DNA from: Brucella haematophila
GTDB taxonomy: Bacteria; Pseudomonadota; Alphaproteobacteria; Rhizobiales; Rhizobiaceae
NCBI RefSeq assembly: GCF_005938105.1
Contig: NZ_VCPE01000009.1
Span: 1 to 64,000 of the forward strand
Reading direction: 5' to 3'
DNA: 64,000 bases
Shown piece by piece: positions 26,081 to 34,388 of this stretch; the first letter of the stretch is position 1, and each line of letters begins with the position of its first letter. Under the pieces are notes generated by a model. The model was given only the letters and a program-made list of their open reading frames with translations, did no database searches and had not been told where the DNA came from. The translations under genes and the position numbers were made by a program.

Positions 26081-27289
26081 ATGGCTTGGAACTGGGCTTG
26101 GAAAAGGCCGGGGCGCGAAACTGCGTCGCGACTGCCTGCACCCGTGAACACGGGACGCGAGCGGAAAATGGCAAACGGTTTTGTCGCGCTGCATGTTGAG
26201 CGCAATGCGTCGTGGATTGCGCGGGATTACAGTACGCTGGCGCGCGAGGGCTTCATGCGCAATCCGGTCGCGCATCGCTGTGTGCGCCTGATTGCCGATG
26301 CGGCCAGCAGCGTTCCATGGCTGCTTTATGAAGGCGTCATGGAGCATGACACGCATCCGCTTTTGGAGCTGATCGCATCACCGCAGTCGGGCATGGACGG
26401 GGCAAGCTTTCTGGAAAGGCTCTATGGCCATTTGCTGATTTCCGGCAATGCCTATGTGGAGCGGGTTGATCTGCCGAGCGGGCGGATGGAACTGCATCTG
26501 CTGAAACCGGAGCGGGTCAGCGTCGAAACGGATGCCAATGGCTGGCCGCAGGCGCTGGTCTATCGTTCCGGCTCGACGATACGGCGCATTGCGCTTGGAG
26601 CTGAAACGGCTGCGGGCTTGCACCTGAAACTTTTTCATCCGCTCGATGATATCTATGGTTTCGCGCCGCTTGAGGCCGCTTTGATGGCGCTCGATACGCA
26701 TAATGCTGCGGGCGCATGGAACAAGGCCTTGCTCGACAATTCGGCGCGCCCGTCCGGCGCGCTGGTTTATGCGCCGAAGGACGGCGGCAATCTGACCGAG
26801 GAACAGTTCGAACGGCTGAAGGCCGAACTGGAAGAGGGCTATACAGGCGCGTCGGGCGCCGGGCGTCCGCTGCTTCTGGAAGGCGGGCTCGACTGGAAGG
26901 CGATGGGCTACAGCCCGCAGGATATGGACTTCATCGAAGCCAAGAATGGCGCTGCCCGCGACATTGCGCTGGCTTTCGGTGTGCCGCCCATGCTGCTCGG
27001 CATTCCCGGCGACAATACCTATGCCAATTATGCCGAGGCCAACCGGGCGTTCTACCGGCTGACCGTGCTGCCTTTGATGGGGCGCATGGCCAAGGCGTTC
27101 AGCCATTGGCTGGGACCACTTTTCGGAGAGAATTTACGCCTCGACTACGATGCCGACCGCATTGAAGGGCTTTCCGCCGAGCGTGAAGCGCTGTGGCGGC
27201 GCGTGTCCGACGCGCCTTTTCTCAACGACGACGAGAAGCGCGAAGCCGTCGGCTATCAGCCTCAAACAAAAAGCAGGAGGTCGTTATGA
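26081..27289 (+). CDS. GTA portal protein (HK97 family, g3)
   Basis: This 402-residue phage portal protein has the family hallmarks: an N-terminal RNPVAHRCVRLIADAASSVPW segment, the central HPLDDIYGFAPLEAA, then ALLDNSARPSGAL and the FGVPPMLLGIPGDNTYANYAEA motif. It would form the dodecameric ring through which DNA enters the head. The stop overlaps the next start (ATGA). RcGTA g3 is of similar size and position. Confidence 0.92.
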   Translation: MAWNWAWKRPGRETASRLPAPVNTGRERKMANGFVALHVERNASWIARDYSTLAREGFMRNPVAHRCVRLIADAASSVPWLLYEGVMEHDTHPLLELIASPQSGMDGASFLERLYGHLLISGNAYVERVDLPSGRMELHLLKPERVSVETDANGWPQALVYRSGSTIRRIALGAETAAGLHLKLFHPLDDIYGFAPLEAALMALDTHNAAGAWNKALLDNSARPSGALVYAPKDGGNLTEEQFERLKAELEEGYTGASGAGRPLLLEGGLDWKAMGYSPQDMDFIEAKNGAARDIALAFGVPPMLLGIPGDNTYANYAEANRAFYRLTVLPLMGRMAKAFSHWLGPLFGENLRLDYDADRIEGLSAEREALWRRVSDAPFLNDDEKREAVGYQPQTKSRRSL

Positions 27290-27663
27290 GCAATCTGAAC
27301 GACACGGTTTTTGCATCCGACGCCGCGTGGTTGTGGTTCGCCAAGGTGGCGGGTGCTGTTGCAGGTTCGGCGGTGTCGCTTGCCTATATGCTGCCGCATG
27401 GCAGGCGCGAGGCGGCGGTCCGCTTCGCTGTCGGCATTATCTGCGGCATGGTTTTTGGCGGTGCGGCGGGCGTCAAGATTGCGGAAGCGCTGGCGCTCGA
27501 CGCCGCACTCGGGCGGGCTGAACTGATGCTGATGGGGTCGGCATCAGCCAGCCTTGCGGCATGGTCGGCGCTGGGCGTGTTCAAGCGTTTCAGCGAAAGG
27601 CTCAAACATGCCGCCCTGCCGGGCATTCTTCCTGCCGAAAGGAGCACCGATGGCGAAGCCTGA
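27286..27663 (+). CDS. DUF6107-like small membrane protein in GTA cluster
   Basis: The 125-residue protein has three hydrophobic segments (about 15-35, 45-72, 80-100). GCAGGAGG precedes the ATG and the start overlaps the portal stop. RcGTA-like clusters often have a small open frame between portal and protease (g3.5). I believe rhizobial members are called DUF6107. Its role in particles, if any, is unknown; a membrane protein is unexpected in a mature capsid. Confidence 0.7.
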   Translation: MSNLNDTVFASDAAWLWFAKVAGAVAGSAVSLAYMLPHGRREAAVRFAVGIICGMVFGGAAGVKIAEALALDAALGRAELMLMGSASASLAAWSALGVFKRFSERLKHAALPGILPAERSTDGEA

Positions 27664-28321
27664 TCTGAAGCTTGAAACCAAGCGTGCTTCGCTGGCGCTG
27701 GAAGATGTCGAGATCGACGGCAGCTTTTCCGGCTATGCCAGCATTTTCGGACTGGCTGATCTGGGCAGCGACGTGATTGAGCGCGGCGCTTTCAGCCGTG
27801 CTCTGCGCGAACGCGGCACCTCGGGCATTCGCATGTTGTGGCAGCATGATGCGGCGGAGCCAATCGGTGTCTGGACGCAGATACGGGAAGACGCGCGTGG
27901 GCTCTATGTCGAAGGCAGGCTTGCCAAGGGCGTGGCGCGGGCCCGCGAGGCACTCGATCTGCTGCGCTCCGGCGGGATTGACGGACTGTCCATCGGCTTT
28001 CGCACGGTGAAGGCGCGCAAGGATGCGCGCACCGGTTTACGCCATATTCTGGAAGCCGATCTCTGGGAAATCTCGGTGGTAACCTTTCCGATGTTGCCGC
28101 AGGCGCGCATCGGTCAGGTCAAATCGGATTTGCCCAGCATCAGGGAATTCGAACGCTGGCTCACGCGGGATGCGGGGCTGAGCCGTGCGAGCGCACGAAC
28201 CGTCATAGCCAAGGGCTATGCGGCGCTCGGCGACAACCGGATAGGGCGGGACGCCATCCGGCATGAGGAAGCCGGTCTTGCGCAGCGTATGCGCGATGCC
28301 GCCAAAACAATCTCCAATTAA
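27650..28321 (+). CDS. GTA prohead protease (HK97 family, g4)
   Basis: A serine protease of 223 residues that would mature the procapsid by trimming the major capsid protein. The herpesvirus/HK97 protease fold is recognised from SGYASIFGLADLGSDVIERGAF, the MLWQHD segment with catalytic His, and GLSIGF with catalytic Ser. ATG 27650 follows AAAGGAG and overlaps the upstream gene by 14 nt. The C-terminal part carries a helical extension. Confidence 0.9.
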   Translation: MAKPDLKLETKRASLALEDVEIDGSFSGYASIFGLADLGSDVIERGAFSRALRERGTSGIRMLWQHDAAEPIGVWTQIREDARGLYVEGRLAKGVARAREALDLLRSGGIDGLSIGFRTVKARKDARTGLRHILEADLWEISVVTFPMLPQARIGQVKSDLPSIREFERWLTRDAGLSRASARTVIAKGYAALGDNRIGRDAIRHEEAGLAQRMRDAAKTISN

Positions 28322-28332
28322 ACAGGAACTCC

Positions 28333-29607
28333 ATGGAAAATAACCATAGCATCCCGCTTGAAACCAAGAGCGTGGAAACGAAGTCGCTTGTCTCGAACCC
28401 GCTTCAGAATGGCGATGTCGGCGAGGCTTTCGAAGAATTCATGACGGCGTTTTCGGCCTTCCGCGATGCCAATGACGAGCGGCTCAAGAAGGTTGAGAAA
28501 CATGCGGGCGTGGACGTGCTTCTGACCGAAAAGGTCGAGCGCATCAATCGTGCGCTCGATGAGCAGAAGCACGCACTCGACAGTTACGTGTCGCGGCAGT
28601 CGCGTCCGCAACTGGGCGGGGCTTCTGTTGTTGGCAATGTCGAACACAAGCAGGCCTTTGACGGTTATGTGCGTCGCGGTGACGAGCAGACGTTGCGCGG
28701 CATCGAGCAGAAGGCGCATTCCTATGCTTCGGGTCCGGATGGCGGCTATCTGGTGCCTGCCGAGCTTGAAACCGAAATCGGTCGCAGGCTGGCCGTACTG
28801 TCGCCGATCCGCGGCATTTCCGGCGTGCGTCAGGTCTCCGGCGCTATTCTGAAAAAGCCGTTCTCTATCACCGGTCCGGCAACGGGTTGGGTTGGCGAAA
28901 CGGACGCCCGTCCGCAGACCGCATCGGCTAAACTCGCCGAATTGCAGTTCCCGACCATGGAAATCTACGCCATGCCGGCGGCAACGGGTGCACTCCTCGA
29001 CGATGCGGCGATCAATGTCGAACAGTGGATTGCCGAGGAGGTGGAAACCGCCTTCGCCGAGCAGGAAGGCGCCGCCTTCGTCAATGGCGACGGGGTCAAC
29101 AAGCCACGCGGCTTCCTGAACTACGACAGTGTGGCGGAAAGCGCCTGGGAGTGGGGCAAGCTTGGCCATATTGCCACCGGCGTTGATGGTGCTCTTCCGG
29201 CGACCGATCCTTCGGACAAGCTGATAGAGCTGATTTATGCGCTGAAGGCGGGCTATCGTCAGAACGCCAATTTCGTCATGAACCGCAAGACGCAGAGCGT
29301 GTTGCGCAAGCTGAAGGACAAGGACGGCAACTATCTCTGGCAGCCGCCATCCGCCATTGGCGACAAGGCATCGCTGATGGGCTTCGGACTGGTCGAGGCC
29401 GAGCATATGCCGGACATTGCAGCCGATGTTCCGGCTATCGCATTTGGCGATTTTGGACGCGGCTATCTGGTTGTCGACCGAATCGGTGCGCGCGTGTTGC
29501 GCGATCCATATTCCGCAAAACCCTATGTCCTGTTCTACACCACCAAGCGAGTCGGCGGTGGTGTCCAGGATTTCGACGCGATCAAGCTGCTGACATTCGC
29601 AGCTTAA
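28333..29607 (+). CDS. GTA major capsid protein (HK97 fold, g5)
   Basis: This 424-residue protein has a charged, helical N-terminal scaffold region (about 1-110) that the prohead protease would remove. An HK97-fold domain follows, with GGYLVPAELETEI, TASAKLAELQFPTMEIYAMPAAT and the C-terminal FGDFGRGYLVVDRIG. AGGA lies 6 nt before the ATG. A hairpin at 29649-29675 follows, which separates this abundant structural product from the connector genes. Confidence 0.93.
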   Translation: MENNHSIPLETKSVETKSLVSNPLQNGDVGEAFEEFMTAFSAFRDANDERLKKVEKHAGVDVLLTEKVERINRALDEQKHALDSYVSRQSRPQLGGASVVGNVEHKQAFDGYVRRGDEQTLRGIEQKAHSYASGPDGGYLVPAELETEIGRRLAVLSPIRGISGVRQVSGAILKKPFSITGPATGWVGETDARPQTASAKLAELQFPTMEIYAMPAATGALLDDAAINVEQWIAEEVETAFAEQEGAAFVNGDGVNKPRGFLNYDSVAESAWEWGKLGHIATGVDGALPATDPSDKLIELIYALKAGYRQNANFVMNRKTQSVLRKLKDKDGNYLWQPPSAIGDKASLMGFGLVEAEHMPDIAADVPAIAFGDFGRGYLVVDRIGARVLRDPYSAKPYVLFYTTKRVGGGVQDFDAIKLLTFAA

Positions 29608-29648
29608 GTCTTAGACCGGCTGGTATTTTTTGCAGGTCTTTTGAAGCC

Positions 29649-29675
29649 CCACTGCCGGTTTTGGCAGGTGGTTTT
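29649..29675 (+). terminator. Hairpin with T run after the GTA capsid gene
   Basis: CCACTGCC (29649-29656) pairs with GGCAGGTGG (29663-29671) with one bulged base, followed by TTTT. It lies in the only sizeable non-repeat gap (29608-29754) inside the cluster. It could partially terminate transcription after the capsid gene. Confidence 0.45.
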
Positions 29676-29754
29676 GCGCTCGCGAGAGGTGAAACTTGTA
29701 GAGGGCGTTATGTGTAACTGACTGATTTGAAAGTTATCGTTTAGGGGAAATTCC

Positions 29755-30321
29755 ATGACAATGTTTCTTGTCACGCCGCCGGCAGTCGAGCCGGTGACGA
29801 TCGAAGACGCACGCACATTTTTGCGTATCTCGACACAAAGCGAAGACACCATTCTGGAGCGGCTGATCAAGACGGCGCGGGAATTGGTGGAAGCTGAAAC
29901 CGGCCTCGCGCTGATTGACCAGATGTGGCGGCTGCGCGTGGATCGCTGGCCCCGCTCGGGCCGTCTGGCCCTGTTCAAGTATCCGGTTTCAGCCGTGACT
30001 GAAGTGGTCGCCTATCGTGCCGATGGCACGGCGATCAGCTTTGCGCCGGAGGAGTTCGAGCTGCAGCTTGGGCGTCGTCCGCAGCGCCTCTACATGGCGC
30101 CTTATCCTGACGCCCCAACCTTCAATGGTATCGAGGTGGATTTCGTGGCGGGCTTCGGCGCTACCGCCGATCTGGTGCCCGAGATGCTGAAGCAGGCCAT
30201 ATTGAGCCTCGTCGCCCATCTCTATGAATCGCGCGCAGGCGTCGATGCTGGTTCTGCGGCGGTGTCTTTTCCGCCGATGGTCAACCAGATGGTCGATGGC
30301 TGGCGACGGATTTCTCTATGA
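29755..30321 (+). CDS. GTA head-tail connector (gp6-like)
   Basis: The 188-residue protein has the N-terminal pattern of phage gp6 connectors (VTIEDARTFLRISTQSEDTILERLIKTARE.VEAETG), a helical adaptor that stacks below the portal. GGGGA precedes the ATG. Its stop overlaps the next start by 4 nt. It corresponds to RcGTA g6. Confidence 0.88.
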   Translation: MTMFLVTPPAVEPVTIEDARTFLRISTQSEDTILERLIKTARELVEAETGLALIDQMWRLRVDRWPRSGRLALFKYPVSAVTEVVAYRADGTAISFAPEEFELQLGRRPQRLYMAPYPDAPTFNGIEVDFVAGFGATADLVPEMLKQAILSLVAHLYESRAGVDAGSAAVSFPPMVNQMVDGWRRISL

Positions 30322-30656
30322 ACAATGTGCTCTTCATCGATCCGGGCCAGCTCACTGCCGAGCTGGCTCTGGAAATGTTGCAGCCGGTGGCCGACGGGAT
30401 GGGCGGTTATGCTGAAACATGGGTGGAAATCGCGACGGTCTGGGGACGGATTGAACCCGTTTCCGTGGCGCAGCGCGATTTCGGCACACGACCGCAGCCA
30501 CAGGTGACGCACCGCATCCTGCTGCGGTTTCGCGACGATATTTCAACCGCCATGCGGCTGCGCAAGGGTGCACGTCTGTTCCGGCTCAGTGCGGTGCACG
30601 ATCCGGACGAGACCGGGCGCTATCTCGTCTGCCTGGCGGTCGAGGAGGGACGATGA
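30318..30656 (+). CDS. GTA head closure/head-tail adaptor (g7)
   Basis: A 112-residue beta-rich protein of the SPP1 gp16 / HK97 gp7 head-closure type, shown by the ETWVEIATVWGRIEPVSVAQRDFG segment and the THRILLRFRDDISTAMRLRKG core. It is coupled by ATGA overlaps to both neighbours. It would seal the head and link it to the tail. Confidence 0.85.
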   Translation: MNNVLFIDPGQLTAELALEMLQPVADGMGGYAETWVEIATVWGRIEPVSVAQRDFGTRPQPQVTHRILLRFRDDISTAMRLRKGARLFRLSAVHDPDETGRYLVCLAVEEGR

Positions 30657-30859
30657 ATATTGCCATGAAACTGACGGCAGACGGTCTGGTGCGGGCGCTG
30701 CGCTGGAAGGCTTTGGCGGTCAGCGATGATCTGATTTTTGACAGACAGGCGCAAGCGCGCAGCGCTGGCGCGGAGACGATCTCAAATACCGGAACGGTAA
30801 CTTCCAGCGGGGGCCCGGATGGAACTTGGAGCGGCAGCATTACAGAGGGCGCTCTTTGA
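30653..30859 (+). CDS. Small hypothetical protein in GTA cluster
   Basis: A 68-residue protein starts by ATGA overlap with the head-closure gene and overlaps the next gene by 41 nt in another frame. The N-terminal half is helical and basic (LTADGLVRALRWKALAVSDDL), the C-terminal half Gly/Ser/Thr-rich. HK97-like phages often encode an HK97 gp10-like tail protein here; this is much shorter. It may be a remnant or a small GTA-specific gene. Confidence 0.5.
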   Translation: MNIAMKLTADGLVRALRWKALAVSDDLIFDRQAQARSAGAETISNTGTVTSSGGPDGTWSGSITEGAL

Positions 30860-31250
30860 CGCCCTGAAAGATGACGACGGATTGAAAGAAACACTCGGCG
30901 GCGAGCGGATCTATGATCATGTGCCACCGAAAACACCCTTTCCCTATGTCACGCTTGGCGAGACATCCAGCCGCGACTGGAGCACCGCCAGCGAAAAGGG
31001 CGACGAGCATTTCGTCAACATACAGATATGGGCGAAGGAAAGCGGGCGTAAGCGCGTTCTGGACATCGCTGCCAGGATCGCAAGCCGCCTCGACGAGGGA
31101 CCGCCGGTTACGGTGGACGGGCATCATCTCGTCAATCTCATGCTGACCGAAGTGATCGCTCGTAACACGGACGGTCTTGGCAGCTATCTCGGTACGATGC
31201 GCTATCGCGCGGTGACCGAGCCTTTGATTATAGAGCGCGTTTCGATCTGA
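30819..31250 (+). CDS. GTA tail terminator/DUF3168 protein (g8)
   Basis: The 143-residue protein matches the DUF3168 family of tail-completion proteins: an N-terminal helix LQRALFDALKDDDGL, then VPPKTPFPYVTLGE, then VNIQIWAKESG. It corresponds to RcGTA g8. The last five codons (ERVSI) and the TGA stop lie in a Bru-RS-like repeat, so the insertion has replaced the original C-terminus or the gene has adapted to it. Confidence 0.85.
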   Translation: MELGAAALQRALFDALKDDDGLKETLGGERIYDHVPPKTPFPYVTLGETSSRDWSTASEKGDEHFVNIQIWAKESGRKRVLDIAARIASRLDEGPPVTVDGHHLVNLMLTEVIARNTDGLGSYLGTMRYRAVTEPLIIERVSI

Positions 31251-31332
31251 TTTTATCAGATCGGCGCTCTATCCATCTGTTTTAACGCACATCTTTTCCG
31301 AAAACCGTTTCACACTTTTCGGGATGTGCTCT
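31232..31332 (+). repeat. Bru-RS-like repeat between GTA g8 and g9
   Basis: A full-length copy of about 101 bp has the palindromic left end (31232-31270) and the conserved CACACTTTTCGGGATGTGCTCT right end. It gives the stop codon of g8 and ends just before the ribosome binding site of g9 (AGGAG at about 31339). As RNA it would fold into a long hairpin in the middle of the structural operon. Confidence 0.8.
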
Positions 31333-31348
31333 CATCCAGGAGAAATGA

Positions 31349-31762
31349 ATGGCGGCTCAAAGAGGCAAGGATATCTTGCTCAAGACAGTGCGCAGCGATG
31401 GCAGCTTTGAAACATGCGCGGGTCTGCGCACCAAGCGGATTGCCTTCAATGCGGAAACCGTCGATGTGACCGACGCAGATTCCACCGGGCGCTGGCGTCA
31501 GCTTCTGGCGGGCAGTGGTGTACAGCGCGTTTCGGTCAGCGGATCGGGTATTTTCAAGGATGCCGGATCGGATGCGTTGGTGCGTGACCTGTTCTTCGAC
31601 GGCGAGATACGCGACTGGCAAATTGTGCTGCCGGACTTCGGCTCCGTCAGTGGGCCGTTTCAAATCACGGCGCTTGAATATGGCGGCGATCACGACGCCG
31701 AAATGACCTTCGAGATTGCACTGGAATCGGCGGGCTATATGGCCTTCGGTGCCGCCCTATGA
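31349..31762 (+). CDS. GTA major tail tube protein (g9)
   Basis: A 137-residue TP901-1-type major tail protein, recognisable from the N-terminal RGKDILLKTVRSDGSFETCAGLR, the VDVTDADSTGRWRQLL segment and the C-terminal EMTFEIALESAG. AGGAG lies upstream. The stop overlaps the g10 start. It would form the hexameric tail tube rings. Confidence 0.9.
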   Translation: MAAQRGKDILLKTVRSDGSFETCAGLRTKRIAFNAETVDVTDADSTGRWRQLLAGSGVQRVSVSGSGIFKDAGSDALVRDLFFDGEIRDWQIVLPDFGSVSGPFQITALEYGGDHDAEMTFEIALESAGYMAFGAAL

Positions 31763-32106
31763 TGGCCAACCGCCATCGCGGCGAAGTCGCCGCAAAGCTC
31801 AATGGTCGTGACTGGATTCTCTGTCTCACTTTGGGCGCGCTTGCCGAGCTGGAAACAGCTTTCGAAGCGGATAATCTTTCCGAATTGATCGCGCGGTTTT
31901 CGACAGGGCGGCTGTCGGCCCGCGATATGTTGCGTATTCTTTGCGCGGGCCTGCGTGGTGGTGGCCATGTCGTAAGCGAGGAAGATGTCGCTGATATGCG
32001 CGCCGAAGGCGGTGCAGCCGGTTTCGCTAGCGTCGTCGCGTCGCTTTTGACCGCCACTTTTGGCACATCTGAAAAGCTGGAAAGCGATTCTTCGTCAAAC
32101 CCTTGA
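31759..32106 (+). CDS. GTA tail protein, g10 (tail assembly chaperone-like)
   Basis: The 115-residue protein matches the alphaproteobacterial GTA family, found in the same place as RcGTA g10: RHRGEVAAKLNGRDWILCLTLGALAELETAF, then LSARDMLRILCAGLRGGG. It is probably a tail assembly chaperone. Its stop overlaps the next start (TTGA). Confidence 0.85.
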   Translation: MMANRHRGEVAAKLNGRDWILCLTLGALAELETAFEADNLSELIARFSTGRLSARDMLRILCAGLRGGGHVVSEEDVADMRAEGGAAGFASVVASLLTATFGTSEKLESDSSSNP

Positions 32107-32318
32107 GAGCCGCAGTTGAATCGGAATCTTCGCCAAAACCTTTTCCATGGGATGAGGTCATGCGGGCGGGTTTCGGTTTGCTGCGGCTTTCCTCACAGGC
32201 TTTCTGGTCCATGACCCCGCGTGAACTGGCGGCAGCTCTCGGACCCATTGCGCCACAACGCGATGCGCCCACGCGCCATGCGCTTGATGCGCTGATGCGC
32301 ACTTTCCCGGACGGGTAA
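32103..32318 (+). CDS. Small GTA tail assembly chaperone (g10.1, rcc01693-like)
   Basis: A 71-residue protein with the pattern FPWDEVMRAGFGLLRLSSQAFWSMTPRELAAAL, typical of the small open frame after g10 in RcGTA-like clusters. The start is TTG, overlapping the g10 stop. By analogy with phage G/GT pairs, the two small proteins may chaperone the tape measure. Confidence 0.82.
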   Translation: MRAAVESESSPKPFPWDEVMRAGFGLLRLSSQAFWSMTPRELAAALGPIAPQRDAPTRHALDALMRTFPDG

Positions 32319-32335
32319 TCTCAACAGGTAATCTC

Positions 32336-32881
32336 ATGACTGACGAAACCGTAACCGTATCTGTCGATGCGGATACAAGCGCGTTCGACCGCGCCTTGAC
32401 TGATCTTGAAAAGCGCTCGTCGAGCTTTGGCCGAAGCCTGACTTCGGCGCTGAAAGGAGCGATCACCTCCGGCCAGGGGCTGGAGGATGTGTTGCGCAGC
32501 CTCGCGGGCAGTCTGGCCGGTTCGGCCTTGTCGGCAGGTTTGCAGCCGCTGCAAAGCCTCGCCTCATCGGCAATTGGCGGGCTGACGAGCGGCATCAGTT
32601 CGATCATGCCTTTTGCCAAGGGCGGGGTCGTGTCCAGCCCGACCTATTTCGGCATGGGGTCCGGCTCGCTTGGCCTGACGGGTGAAGCCGGTGCGGAAGC
32701 GATCCTGCCGCTGGCACGGGGGGCTGATGGCCGCCTTGGCGTGGCCACGGGCGGCGGCGGCAGTCCGGTGCAGGTCGTGTTCAACATGACATCGCCGGAT
32801 GCATCGTCGTTCAGGAAATCCGAAGCGCAGGTTTCGACCATGCTGGCGGGTGCGGTGCGTCGTGGCGCAAGGAGATTGTGA
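32336..32881 (+). CDS. GTA tape measure protein (g11), very short
   Basis: The 181-residue protein begins with VTVSVDADTSAFDRALTDLEKR and has a helical Ala/Ser/Gly-rich centre with a hydrophobic stretch. The C-terminal part carries the tape-measure motif FAKGGVVSSPTYFGMGS...GEAGAEAILPLARG. Tape measure length sets tail length, so this size predicts a short tail, as in RcGTA. AAGGAG for the next gene lies in its 3' end. Confidence 0.85.
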   Translation: MTDETVTVSVDADTSAFDRALTDLEKRSSSFGRSLTSALKGAITSGQGLEDVLRSLAGSLAGSALSAGLQPLQSLASSAIGGLTSGISSIMPFAKGGVVSSPTYFGMGSGSLGLTGEAGAEAILPLARGADGRLGVATGGGGSPVQVVFNMTSPDASSFRKSEAQVSTMLAGAVRRGARRL

Positions 32882-32883
32882 GT

Positions 32884-33516
32884 ATGACGGACGCCTTCCA
32901 TGATGTGCGCTTTCCGCTCGGCGTTTCCTTCGGGGCAACGGGCGGGCCGGAATGGCGCAACGAGATTGTCGCGCTCACCTCGGGTCTGGAAAAGCGCAAT
33001 GCGCGCTGGGCGCATTCACGCCGCCATTTCGATGTCGGCACGGGTCTGCGTTCGCTGGACGATCTGAAAACCGTGCTCGCCTTTTTCGAGGCGCGGCGCG
33101 GGTCGCTTTATGCTTTCCGGTTCCGCGATCCTTTAGACTATTCGTCAGCGCCGGGCAATATTCCGCCGACCTATCTCGATCAGAAATTGGGCGTCGGCGA
33201 CGGCGCGACGACGGGCTTCCAGCTGATCAAAAGCTACGAGACCTATGACCGGCCTGTGACGCGCCCAGTCGCCGGTTCGGTGACGGTCGGGGTCAATGGC
33301 GTGCATATGCAGGAAGGCGAGGCCTTCACGGTCGATCTTGCAACGGGGCAGATCACATTTTCACCGAGCTATGTGCCGGGTGTCAGTGCGGTGGTGACGG
33401 CTGGCTTTCTGTTTGATGTGGCCGTGCGCTTCGACACCGACCGCCTGACAGCCAGCATAGCTTCGTTTCGCGCTGGCGAAATCCCGTCCATTCCGATCAT
33501 CGAGGTGAAGTCATGA
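32884..33516 (+). CDS. GTA distal tail/baseplate protein, DUF2460 (g12)
   Basis: This 210-residue DUF2460 protein has FHDVRFPLGVSFGATGGPEWRNEIV at the N-terminus, the RRHFDVGTGLRSLDDL and FRFRDPLDYSS segments, and a beta-rich C-terminus. I prefer ATG 32884, 9 nt after AGGAG; GTG 32878 overlapping the previous stop is an alternative. RcGTA g12 is the distal tail protein that caps the tube and carries the baseplate. Confidence 0.88.
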   Translation: MTDAFHDVRFPLGVSFGATGGPEWRNEIVALTSGLEKRNARWAHSRRHFDVGTGLRSLDDLKTVLAFFEARRGSLYAFRFRDPLDYSSAPGNIPPTYLDQKLGVGDGATTGFQLIKSYETYDRPVTRPVAGSVTVGVNGVHMQEGEAFTVDLATGQITFSPSYVPGVSAVVTAGFLFDVAVRFDTDRLTASIASFRAGEIPSIPIIEVKS

Positions 33517-34388
33517 TCCCGGTTCCGGCAGCGCTTGAATCACATTTGCAGGGCGAGGTGACAACCCATTGCTTCGCCTGGATTATCCGCCGTCAGGACG
33601 GCTTGGTTCAGGGTTTCACCGATCATGACCGCACGCTCTCGATCAATGGCGTTGCCTGTGAACCGCAGACCGGAATGAACAGTTCCGAAGCCTCGACCAC
33701 GCTCGGCCTTTCCATCGCAGGCGGTGAGGTTGAAGGCGCGCTGTCATCCGCCAAAATCAGTGACGCGGATATTGAAAACGGACGCTATGACGGGGCGGCC
33801 ATAGAGGTCTATCTGGTGAACTGGTCAGCGCCCGATCAGTTCATGCTGTTGCGCCGCTGGACGGCAGCAAAGATCAGCCGTTCGGGCACAAGCTTCGTCA
33901 TGGAGCTGAAAGGCGTTGCCGCCCTGTTCGACGCGGTGCGCGGCAGGCGGATCATGCGCCTTTGCGATGCAAGTCTGGGGGATGGGCGCTGCGGGGTGAA
34001 CCTTGACGACCCGCTTTATTTTGCGGGCGGCGTTGTCGTCACGGCGGGCAGCACGGAACTGACGGCGACGGAACTTACCGCCTTTGCATCGGGCTGGTTT
34101 GCGAACGGTTATCTCACCTGGACAAGCGGTAGCAATGTCGGCGCGAAAATACGTGTGCTGGATCACAGCGGCACCACATTGCGCCTCAGCGAACCGCCGG
34201 TTTCGCCTATTGCGGCAGGCGACAATTTTCGCGTGGTCGCGGGTTGCGACAAGAGCTTTGCCACCTGCAAGGCAAAGTTTGCCAATGGTGTCAATTTTCG
34301 TGGCTTCCCGCATCTGCCGGGCAATGATGCCGCTTACACTTATGTCAGCGGTGATCAGGAATATGACGGGAGCGCGTTGGTCCAATGA
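33513..34388 (+). CDS. GTA baseplate hub protein, DUF2163 (g13)
   Basis: The 291-residue protein has an N-terminal FAWIIRRQDGLVQGFTDHDR region and a C-terminal phage BR0599-type domain (NFRGFPHLPGND). Four cysteines, C151, C160, C245 and C252, are set as C-x8-C and C-x6-C. As I recall, the RcGTA hub binds an Fe-S cluster and these would be its ligands. ATGA-type overlaps couple it to both neighbours. Confidence 0.87.
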   Translation: MIPVPAALESHLQGEVTTHCFAWIIRRQDGLVQGFTDHDRTLSINGVACEPQTGMNSSEASTTLGLSIAGGEVEGALSSAKISDADIENGRYDGAAIEVYLVNWSAPDQFMLLRRWTAAKISRSGTSFVMELKGVAALFDAVRGRRIMRLCDASLGDGRCGVNLDDPLYFAGGVVVTAGSTELTATELTAFASGWFANGYLTWTSGSNVGAKIRVLDHSGTTLRLSEPPVSPIAAGDNFRVVAGCDKSFATCKAKFANGVNFRGFPHLPGNDAAYTYVSGDQEYDGSALVQ

